Below, piece by piece: positions 8,660-14,651 of a stretch of 33,608 nucleotides of DNA (positions within the stretch are counted from its first letter, which is position 1; each line of letters starts with the position of its first letter). Source of the stretch: a virus; the IMG/VR virus record IMGVR_UViG_3300032236_000403, positions 1-33,608 of that record; one strand, written 5' to 3'. The notes beneath the pieces are model-generated. The model made no database searches. It was not told the origin of the DNA and worked only from the letters and a program-made list of their open reading frames with translations. The translations under genes and the position numbers were made by a program.

Positions 8660-11600
8660 TTATACCATTGAGTGCTTGAGTATTTTAGACTGAGTACTAT
8701 GGCTGTTGTCTAGTGCAGAAAGTACATAGTCTAGTTTGTGTTGAATCATGTTATACAATTCTAGATTCATTGCCCCTTGATCTTCGGCTGCATGATTAGG
8801 AGTATTTGCTAATGCCTTTGCTTGATTCAATGAATCTGCATTAGTTTTAGCTAACTTCATTAATAATGAATCAAGTTGCAAAGGTGCTAATTTTTTACCA
8901 CTAGGCATCGCTGGTTCATCAACTGCATTTCCAAAAATGCCACCGTCTTTAGCTTTCATTGAAGCTGCTTTCTTTAACCAGCCGGGAGTTGATGCACCTG
9001 TATAATCTGTTCCCCAAAGAGTTAATTGAGGGTGAGAATCGTCAATGTGAATGTGATTACCTTCACCACCGATTCCAGTAAACCCTGCTTTAATAGCTGC
9101 TTGCACGACCGCAGTTTGATCACCTGTAATTCCCAAATCTAAAGCTCTTTTGACTACGTGCGGATTGCTCTTGCTGCTTATAGTTCCTTTAGGGGTAATC
9201 CACCCTGCCGGTCTTGCACCACTCGTCACATAGATAGACTTGTTACCCAACGCGCCTTGAACTTTTCCAAACTTCTGTAGGGTGTTGGAGTCAACTCCAT
9301 CAGTTTTACCTATAAACTTGTTATAGATTGATTTACCAAAGTTTGTAGCACTACTCCAAGCAGAAGACGCTAGACTACCAAGATAAGATGCACCGCTACT
9401 AACAGCGCCTGCCGCTGCGCCTGCCGCTCGTGAACCGGCACTCATACCGGACGAGAACGACTCACTTAAGCCGCCCCCTCTATCGCCGCCGCTAGGAGGA
9501 GTGCCGCCACCGCCGCCACCGCCGCTGCTAAGTTTAGTTGCTGCTTGAGCATACTTGTAAAATGCATCGGCATTTTTAGCTGCATTAGGACCAAAATCTT
9601 GTTTAGTGAATTTCACAAAGGCTTCAACCGGACTATCTTGTCCAAATAGCATATTGAAACCTTTACCAACGAGTGAACTAATAGCATCCCCTAATCCCGG
9701 TCCGCCCTTATATTCAGCCATTGCATTCGCAAAGGCTACGAATGCTTGTGAGTTTTCTTTTGCTTTATGAGGATCAATAGGTAACGATGCGAAGTAAGCA
9801 AATTCTTTAACAGGAGGTTTTGCGTCAAAACTCTTAGTGATTGCCATTGCTATTGAATGACTTATATCACCTAACCCGCTTCCCATACCTTTATAAGAAG
9901 ACATTGCTTGAGAAAATGCAACGAATCCTTCAGCATTGTTCTTTACTTTCTTTACGTTTATGGTTGGTTTTGCGAATTCTTCTAGCTTGTCTAGAGGTGT
10001 TTTCTTTTCAAAACCTCTAGCAATCGTATTAGCTACGCTAGCTGCTGCATTGCTGGCTGCTCCAAGCTGTTGGAAACCTGCAGCTTCTGACATTGCTTTA
10101 CTAAAAGAAACTACTGCATCAGCATTATTTTTTATCTTATCTTTGTGCAATGGTATTGCTTGGAAAGCAGTAAGCTGTTTAGATAATGCCTTAATATCTT
10201 CTAGCTGTTTAGCTCGCTTCTTGACTTCTTCTTGTTCTTTTGATTCTTTAGATTGTCCACCTATGACTCCCCAATTCTTGTATACTCCGTATCCGGCACC
10301 GATCAAGCCGCCTACGCCAGCACCGATCGCAGTACCCAATCCCGGAACAATAGAACCTACAGCAGCCCCGATCAGTGCACCTGATGCAGCATCAGAACCT
10401 ACTGATACCCCTGCACCTATTTTTTCGTGCCCAGACTCTTTTAGCTTATCTGCTGCTTTATTTCCTAACCAACCCACTGCTAGACCACCTAAAGCTAGTC
10501 CGCCCGCTGCTAGTAATCCACCGCCTGCTGCGGCGCCGGCAGCGCCTTCTGCTGCGACTGCACCTTCAGCAGCCAATCCACCTTCTGCTGCAACTGCTCC
10601 TTCAGCAGCACCGGCCGCGCCTTCGGCCCCTTCAGCAGCTTCTGCGAGTTTCCCTACTTTGGATCCTTTCTTGAATAGATTACCTAATCCATCCTTTAAT
10701 GATCCTATTCCTCCAGACGCAGCTTGTGCAACCATTATCGCTGCAACTCCTGCTGCGGCGATAGCTAGCAGTTTCAAGGCACCCATATTGCCTAACAAAG
10801 GATTCATAGACTTTACTAAGTCATCCATCTTTTGCTTTGCAGCGATTTCCATATTGGTGAGATTGTTTCTAGCGACTTGTGCCGGATCTTCATCTACTTT
10901 CTTATTTGTTTTACCGTCTTCTGGTTTTCCAACAGCGTCTCGTGCTGCTTTGTTTACTGCGGCAGCATCTTTAGTAGACTGTCCTGCAGCGAAAGCCATT
11001 GATTGTACAGTAACACCGTACTGTTTAGCAGTGTCTTCATTGTGTACTAATGCACTTCCTAAATTTTTGACATTGTTTTGAATACCGTCGCGCATAGCTT
11101 TAGTGAGTGCTGCGTGTGCTTCCCCTGCAACCCCTTCATCTTGTAATTGCTTTAGGGTTTTCTTTTCACCTTCTTGTTGAATTTTATCAAAGTCAACGCC
11201 CATTCGCACTAAAGGTGCGCTGGCTGTAGTTATAGCACCGGTTGCAACTCGCGCTTGTGCAGCAGCTAACAATGCAGGATCGTTAGTCTGTTCTGCTGCA
11301 TTCAGCATTTGATTTTCAACTAGTAATTTCTTTTGAAGTTTTTCTCTGAGTTCGGCTGAAGTCTTAGGATCATCAATCTGCATTTGAAGTTTGCGTTGAT
11401 GAATTTGAACATTAACTGATGCACGTGCCCGTTCTTCCCCTTCTGCTGCTTCTTTAGCATTTCTACCAGTAATAGCTGAAATTACAGACAAGTCCTTAGC
11501 ATATTGCAGAGATTGTCTTGCAACAGTACCGTCTGCAAGGTCTCTTTTACTAATAGCTTGACCTGATTTTAGTTGCAATTGAATATAGTCAGCTTGACGC

Positions 11601-12334
11601 TGCATTAATTCTTCTTGACTTACACCTAATCGTTGAAATGCGTTACGTTGTTTTTGTGTTACAGCAGTTAGATTTGCAAACTCTTTAATACCGTCACCTG
11701 CGGTATTACCGAGTCCAATCATGCTAGTTCTAGCACTCGTCGCTGCTTTAGTAAAGATTTCAAGATTCTGAGAGTTGAGGCCCATCTTGTGGCCCATTTT
11801 ATACATCTCATCAGATGTTAGTTGGCCAGCAGCACCGATATCAGAAAGTGCATCAACCCCTTTTAGAAGTCCATCCGCTTGTTTGAAACCTGCTTCGGTT
11901 ACTTTACCTATAGCAAAGCCTAAACCACCTATGAATTTGCCAAGAATACCAAAGTTTTTACCAATGTCCCAGGCAGCTTTGCCCAAACCACTTACAGTAC
12001 TTCCGTACTTTTCAAACCCTGCTTGATTGCTTAAGACTGCTTGAGTAAAGCTGTTTAGCGCACCACCAGCACCGGTCAACCCCTTTTCTATTTCTGCGGA
12101 TTTTTGGGCTGCAATTTCTGCTGCTTTCTTGTTAGAATCCGCTATTCGGTCAATGCCAGTTGTGTTTTTGTTAGCGTCAGTATTTTTCTTTGTTGCATCA
12201 GTATTTTGATTAAGTGTGTTAGATGCAATATTGAGTGATTGTGCCATACCAGCCAAAGCAGAAGTTTGGCTAGCCAATACGGAATTAAGCTGACTTATAG
12301 AATCTTGTAACTCGCGTAATGATTCAGGATCCAT
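8660..12334 (-). CDS. Tape-measure-like tail protein with M15-type peptidase domain
   Basis: This 1224-aa protein aligns with the gene downstream of it over most of its length (shared NQAGFEKYGSTVSGLG-type N-terminus, QADGLLKGVDALSDIG, AISKRDLADGT, NPLLGN). The middle has Ala/Glu/Gly repeats (units like AAEGAVAAEGG, residues about 565-610) and a strong Gly-zipper hydrophobic segment (GAAVGSIVPGLGTAIGAGVG) able to span a membrane. Four degenerate ~65-aa repeats follow (residues about 720-940). The C-terminal domain, about 1010-1110, looks like a zinc D-Ala-D-Ala-type peptidase of family M15: H-x6-D in PHVVKRALDLG, then GNHIHID supplying the last His. It ends with GGIFGNAVDEP and a Leu-rich helix. 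The inferred role is tail-length ruler plus peptide-bridge cleavage during infection. It is transcribed divergently from the gp26-like gene. Confidence 0.75.
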   Translation of the reverse strand: MDPESLRELQDSISQLNSVLASQTSALAGMAQSLNIASNTLNQNTDATKKNTDANKNTTGIDRIADSNKKAAEIAAQKSAEIEKGLTGAGGALNSFTQAVLSNQAGFEKYGSTVSGLGKAAWDIGKNFGILGKFIGGLGFAIGKVTEAGFKQADGLLKGVDALSDIGAAGQLTSDEMYKMGHKMGLNSQNLEIFTKAATSARTSMIGLGNTAGDGIKEFANLTAVTQKQRNAFQRLGVSQEELMQRQADYIQLQLKSGQAISKRDLADGTVARQSLQYAKDLSVISAITGRNAKEAAEGEERARASVNVQIHQRKLQMQIDDPKTSAELREKLQKKLLVENQMLNAAEQTNDPALLAAAQARVATGAITTASAPLVRMGVDFDKIQQEGEKKTLKQLQDEGVAGEAHAALTKAMRDGIQNNVKNLGSALVHNEDTAKQYGVTVQSMAFAAGQSTKDAAAVNKAARDAVGKPEDGKTNKKVDEDPAQVARNNLTNMEIAAKQKMDDLVKSMNPLLGNMGALKLLAIAAAGVAAIMVAQAASGGIGSLKDGLGNLFKKGSKVGKLAEAAEGAEGAAGAAEGAVAAEGGLAAEGAVAAEGAAGAAAGGGLLAAGGLALGGLAVGWLGNKAADKLKESGHEKIGAGVSVGSDAASGALIGAAVGSIVPGLGTAIGAGVGGLIGAGYGVYKNWGVIGGQSKESKEQEEVKKRAKQLEDIKALSKQLTAFQAIPLHKDKIKNNADAVVSFSKAMSEAAGFQQLGAASNAAASVANTIARGFEKKTPLDKLEEFAKPTINVKKVKNNAEGFVAFSQAMSSYKGMGSGLGDISHSIAMAITKSFDAKPPVKEFAYFASLPIDPHKAKENSQAFVAFANAMAEYKGGPGLGDAISSLVGKGFNMLFGQDSPVEAFVKFTKQDFGPNAAKNADAFYKYAQAATKLSSGGGGGGGTPPSGGDRGGGLSESFSSGMSAGSRAAGAAAGAVSSGASYLGSLASSAWSSATNFGKSIYNKFIGKTDGVDSNTLQKFGKVQGALGNKSIYVTSGARPAGWITPKGTISSKSNPHVVKRALDLGITGDQTAVVQAAIKAGFTGIGGEGNHIHIDDSHPQLTLWGTDYTGASTPGWLKKAASMKAKDGGIFGNAVDEPAMPSGKKLAPLQLDSLLMKLAKTNADSLNQAKALANTPNHAAEDQGAMNLELYNMIQHKLDYVLSALDNSHSTQSKILKHSMV

Positions 12335-12377
12335 TCACATTCCAATTTCGGTAAAATAAATAACCAGGTTTTCGCCC

Positions 12378-12385
12378 ACTAAATA
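12378..12385 (+). promoter_or_regulatory. Late-promoter-like octamer ACTAAATA, rightward
   Basis: It would start transcription near 12391, giving a leader of about 44 nt before the gp26-like ATG at 12435. That ATG has AGAGGA about 7 nt upstream. Confidence 0.55.
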
Positions 12386-12392
12386 TCATATG

Positions 12393-12400
12393 TATTTAGT
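12393..12400 (-). promoter_or_regulatory. Late-promoter-like octamer ACTAAATA, leftward
   Basis: It is the mirror copy of 12378-12385 and would start transcription near 12387, leading into the tape-measure-like gene that begins at 12334. Confidence 0.55.
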
Positions 12401-12434
12401 GTAAGTCTAAAACCGAAATTTTAAGAGGAACTAT

Positions 12435-13262
12435 ATGGACAACAACCCGTTAAAGCAGTATTTCAGAAGACCATCTGTATACATGAAGCTACCTTCAGCC
12501 GGTCAAGGATATCCAGATGGATCATTGGATCTTCCAGAAAACGGAGAGCTTCCAGTTTATCCAATGACTGCGATTGATGAGATCACCGCTAGAACACCTG
12601 ACGCATTGTTCAATGGAACTGCAATCGCAGAGTTGATTACAAGTTGCTTGCCTAACATCAAGGATCCTTGGGTAGTTCCCAACGTTGATCTAGATGCGAT
12701 TCTTGTTGCAATTAAAGCAGCATCTTCACCGTCAGGTGAAATGGATCTTGAAACTGTTTGTCCGAAGTGTGATGAAATTTCTACTTATAAGATAAACCTA
12801 GCTGGCATTTTGACTGCAATCGCAAGTCCTGACTTCTCACAAGAGCTAGCAGTGGGTGATCTTAAAGTAAAGTTAAAAGCCGTCAGCTTCAAGGACATTA
12901 ATGCTGCATCTATGAAGCAATTTGAATTTCAAAGAGTAGCTTCTCAACTAGATGCAATTGAAAATGAAGCTGATCGCAACAAGCTATTGAAAGATTCATT
13001 AGAAAAAGTAACAGAGTTGACTATGGATTTACTATGTTCAGCTATTGAATACATTCAAACTCCTACTATTAAGGTTGATCAGAAAGATTTTATTCTTGAT
13101 TTCTTGAAGCACTGTGACCGTAATGTGTACATCTCTATTAGAGATCGTAGTGCTGAATTGCGCTCTGTCAGTGAAATCAAGCCAATGAAGATAACTTGCG
13201 GAAGCTGTCAGAATGAATTTGAACAAGCAATTACGTTGAACCCAACAGATTTTTTCGACTAA
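12435..13262 (+). CDS. gp26: Baseplate hub / tail assembly protein (gp26-like)
   Basis: This 275-aa protein resembles the T4-type gp26 baseplate family: KLPSAGQGYPDGSLDLPENG near residue 18, PMTAIDEITARTPDALFNGT near 43, then SCLPNIKDPWVVPNVDLDAI. Two Cys pairs, CPKC at 109-112 and CGSC at 255-258, could bind one zinc. In T4 gene 26 is needed to assemble the baseplate hub but is not clearly a stoichiometric part of it. Here the gene is next to the tape-measure-like genes, and its 3' end carries a -1 frameshift cassette leading into a 76-codon extension. That is the layout of lambda G/GT-type tail assembly chaperones. The zero-frame product stops at 13260-13262. Confidence 0.82.
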   Translation: MDNNPLKQYFRRPSVYMKLPSAGQGYPDGSLDLPENGELPVYPMTAIDEITARTPDALFNGTAIAELITSCLPNIKDPWVVPNVDLDAILVAIKAASSPSGEMDLETVCPKCDEISTYKINLAGILTAIASPDFSQELAVGDLKVKLKAVSFKDINAASMKQFEFQRVASQLDAIENEADRNKLLKDSLEKVTELTMDLLCSAIEYIQTPTIKVDQKDFILDFLKHCDRNVYISIRDRSAELRSVSEIKPMKITCGSCQNEFEQAITLNPTDFFD

Positions 13263-13298
13263 CGCTTCTTAAATCTGGACCCGAACAGATTAAGAAGC
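13250..13298 (+). promoter_or_regulatory. Putative programmed -1 ribosomal frameshift signal
   Basis: The heptamer T_TTT_TTC at 13250-13256 is in the zero frame of the gp26-like gene (GAT TTT TTC GAC TAA). After a 7-nt spacer, 5' arm GCTTCTTAAATCTG (13264-13277) pairs with 3' arm CAGATTAAGAAGC (13286-13298): 13 base pairs with one bulged A and an 8-nt loop. Slippery site, spacing and stem all fit the classical -1 frameshift layout, and the -1 frame stays open for 76 codons. Confidence 0.8.
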
Positions 13299-13486
13299 TG
13301 TTTGACTCGTATGAAGAAGATGTTGCAGGGATAAAGAAGACATCACTTGAAATGGCATGGCATATGCGAGGTGGTGCTACTTATGAAGATATCCTAAATA
13401 TGTCTTTTCAAGAGAGATCAGATATCAGTAAAATGATAGAAGAACACCTAGAGATCACGAAGAAATCACAACTTCCGTACTTCTAA
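13256..13486 (+). CDS. gp51: -1 frame extension of the gp26-like gene (gp51-like / GT-type chaperone half)
   Basis: There are 76 codons in the -1 frame, from RLTLLKSGPEQIKKLF to the stop TAA at 13484-13486. The frame opens at 13223 but has no ATG, GTG or TTG until an internal ATG at 13352, which lacks a Shine-Dalgarno sequence. Independent translation is therefore unlikely. The predicted fusion after slippage is 350 aa. The end (AWHMRGGATYEDILNMS...KKSQLPYF) resembles the C-terminus of small T4-type baseplate-hub catalyst or chaperone proteins as I recall them; the gp51 label is an inference. By analogy with lambda GT, the extension would recruit tail tube or tape measure protein. It ends 3 bp before the terminator stem. 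Confidence 0.68.
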   Translation, partial: RLTLLKSGPEQIKKLFDSYEEDVAGIKKTSLEMAWHMRGGATYEDILNMSFQERSDISKMIEEHLEITKKSQLPYF

Positions 13487-13489
13487 CTT

Positions 13490-13524
13490 AGAGGGAACTA
13501 TTCATTTAGTTCTCTCTTTTTTTT
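13490..13524 (+). terminator. Rho-independent terminator after the gp26/gp51 unit
   Basis: AGAGGGAACTA (13490-13500) pairs with TAGTTCTCTCT (13507-13517) across a 6-nt loop, 11 bp with one G-U pair, and runs into eight T residues (13517-13524). The wobble exists only in plus-strand RNA, which fixes the direction. Confidence 0.9.
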
Positions 13525-13548
13525 GGCTTCTATTCTAGTTCTCATTCA

Positions 13549-13600
13549 GAGTTGTCCTTCGGACAACTTATACCTTACTCACTTCGTTCGTTTCGGTATA
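13549..13600. repeat. Two adjacent hairpins just downstream of the terminator
   Basis: First hairpin: AGTTGTCC / GGACAACT at 13550-13568 with a TTC loop, extended by one G-U pair if read on the plus strand. Second: TATACC (13569-13574) with GGTATA (13595-13600). They touch each other with no spacer. They may be the 5' end of the structured RNA candidate or separate 3'-end elements. Confidence 0.6.
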
Positions 13601-13620
13601 CTCTTTCTCATTCTTTAATC

Positions 13621-14045
13621 GGTACTTCTATTATACACTTACTAAATCATATTGCCGTTTTAGAGCCATGGTAGTGCTGCACAGCACTACCAATGGTTTC
13701 GGTCATTGCCATGTCCCGTCGCCTTTGCTGTCTCTTCCCCGTCAATCTAGCTTTTCGTGCTGACTGACGCTACCGGTTGCCCTATAAAGTTCACTGGGAC
13801 TGTAGTGAGGCTATCTCTCGACTCCTCAGCAACGCATGTTCTGTATCCTCAAGACAGAGTACGATACAGACTCATTCAGGGTTCGCTTAACCTAACGAGA
13901 GCCCTGTCGGTATTCCATAGATGTAAACACCTATGCATTTTGAAGGAATGCACCTTCCGCTCCAGATTCCGTTCGCAGTGTTCCATGCGTCCTCAAGGAG
14001 GGTCGAGCTACCCCGACCAAACAGCTATGTAGGGTTCTGTGTTTT
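13621..14045. ncRNA. Candidate large structured non-coding RNA
   Basis: This is most of a 563-bp stretch (13487-14049) without a credible gene. GC over 13681-14040 is 182/360 (51%). Visible stems include 13666-13696 (10 bp plus CCAT/ATGG across one bulge), TCTGTATC/GATACAGA (13840-13847 with 13863-13870), CAGGGTTC/GAGCCCTG (13877-13884 with 13899-13906, one G-U on plus), CATAGATG/CACCTATG (13916-13935, G-U on minus), GGTCG/CGACC (14001-14018), and a possible long-range GTCGG/CCGAC (13906-13910 with 14013-14017). Strand is undecided because wobble evidence points both ways. I see no group I intron core, RNase P, tmRNA or tRNA signature. The class could be compared with large ornate phage RNAs such as GOLLD or ROOL, but I cannot match the sequence to either. 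Confidence 0.5.
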
Positions 14046-14049
14046 AAGT

Positions 14050-14613
14050 TTAGGTGTTGATTGTTAGTACGTTGGATGTAGACGAGGTGTCAATGTTTGT
14101 ACTAGGTGAGCCTGAATAAACTTTAAGAAGGTCTTTGTTGAGCTTGAAGAAGTGTTGAAATTCAATAATGATCCAGTCGCCAAACTTAGCGGATGTGTAA
14201 TAAATGAAGTTATCAGTAACCCAAGTACACTTTGCTTGAACAGCAACATACTTGCCTTTACGATTAAACTTCATGAATAGCACATTGCAATCATCTGCTT
14301 CTGCGACTGCCATCAGTTGATCTAACCAGCCGTCAATTTGCTTGCATTCCCCTGACAATAGAAGATGAAAGGGGAAGTCTGCATACGACTTGCACTCTGC
14401 GTTGAACTTAGTAAAAGTTTCGCCCGGAACGATATCACCCTTGAAGCTACGAATTTGACCTTCGTCTAAAAACTGTTTACGAGATTGGTTCTTTCCGCCG
14501 ATATACGCACCCGAACCAGGAGCCCGAATGAAACTTTCGTTGTATGTTTTTGACAGGAAGACTGCTACTTCTCGTTCGAACGAAGAGCCTTTTGCTTTGC
14601 TAGGTGAAGTCAT
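14050..14613 (-). CDS. Hjc-like Holliday junction resolvase / PD-(D/E)XK nuclease
   Basis: This 187-aa protein has the layout of archaeal-type resolvases. KGSSFEREVAVFLSKTY at the N-terminus carries the first acidic residue, IRAPGSGAYIGGKN a conserved basic loop, GDIV the Asp, and ECKSY the E-x-K of the catalytic core. These enzymes cut four-way junctions and other branched DNA; in a T4-type phage this would resolve recombination intermediates before packaging, the job of gp49 in T4, which belongs to an unrelated family. The gene is last in a minus-strand unit with gp47 and gp46. The ATG at 14611-14613 lacks a strong Shine-Dalgarno sequence. The last 25 residues are Ser/Thr-rich. A different PD-(D/E)XK nuclease role remains possible. 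Confidence 0.72.
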   Translation of the reverse strand: MTSPSKAKGSSFEREVAVFLSKTYNESFIRAPGSGAYIGGKNQSRKQFLDEGQIRSFKGDIVPGETFTKFNAECKSYADFPFHLLLSGECKQIDGWLDQLMAVAEADDCNVLFMKFNRKGKYVAVQAKCTWVTDNFIYYTSAKFGDWIIIEFQHFFKLNKDLLKVYSGSPSTNIDTSSTSNVLTINT

Positions 14614-14651
14614 ATACTATTTTATGCTTTCTTGATGTGCTGGTAATATTT

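Larger units (their letters stand above)
12344..12420. repeat. Nested inverted repeats in the divergent promoter region
   Basis: The outer arms AATTTCGGT (12344-12352) and ACCGAAATT (12412-12420) are perfect complements. The inner arms CACTAAATA (12377-12385) and TATTTAGTG (12393-12401) are also perfect and flank 7 nt. Both pairs are centred within about 8 bp of each other. The inner pair is the two facing late-type promoters. The outer pair may be a regulator site or an RNA hairpin. Confidence 0.75.

Noticed and set aside
8652-8664. TATAAAATA on the minus strand just before the lysozyme tape-measure-like gene as a late promoter
   Set aside because: It has one A too many relative to the octamer and overlaps the stop codon of the upstream gene. 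Coupled translation explains the junction as well.
9936-11081. 381-codon plus-strand ORF opposite the M15 tape-measure-like gene
   Set aside because: It is the antisense shadow of Ala/Gly-rich coding sequence, with low-complexity Pro/Ser/Ala translation and no start signals.
13250-13262. Simple sequencing error or pseudogene at the end of the gp26-like gene
   Set aside because: An error in the T-run is possible, but the full set of in-frame heptamer, 7-nt spacer and strong stem is unlikely by accident. It is kept as an explicit refutation test in the finding.
13906-14020. Possible tRNA-like end (a T-arm-like stem followed by CGACCA)
   Set aside because: The loop does not fit the TTCRANY pattern, and no D-arm and anticodon arm of proper size can be placed with a 7-bp acceptor stem.
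13757-14032. 91-codon plus-strand ORF in the large intergenic block
   Set aside because: No ribosome binding site, unnatural Arg/Cys/Ser-rich composition, and it overlaps many hairpins. It looks like chance translation of structured RNA.
13525-14049. Group I intron, RNase P RNA or tmRNA
   Set aside because: I could not find the conserved core strings (group I P7 region, RNase P GAGGAAAGTCC, tmRNA tag frame and acceptor domain) on either strand. A covariance search would be the proper test.
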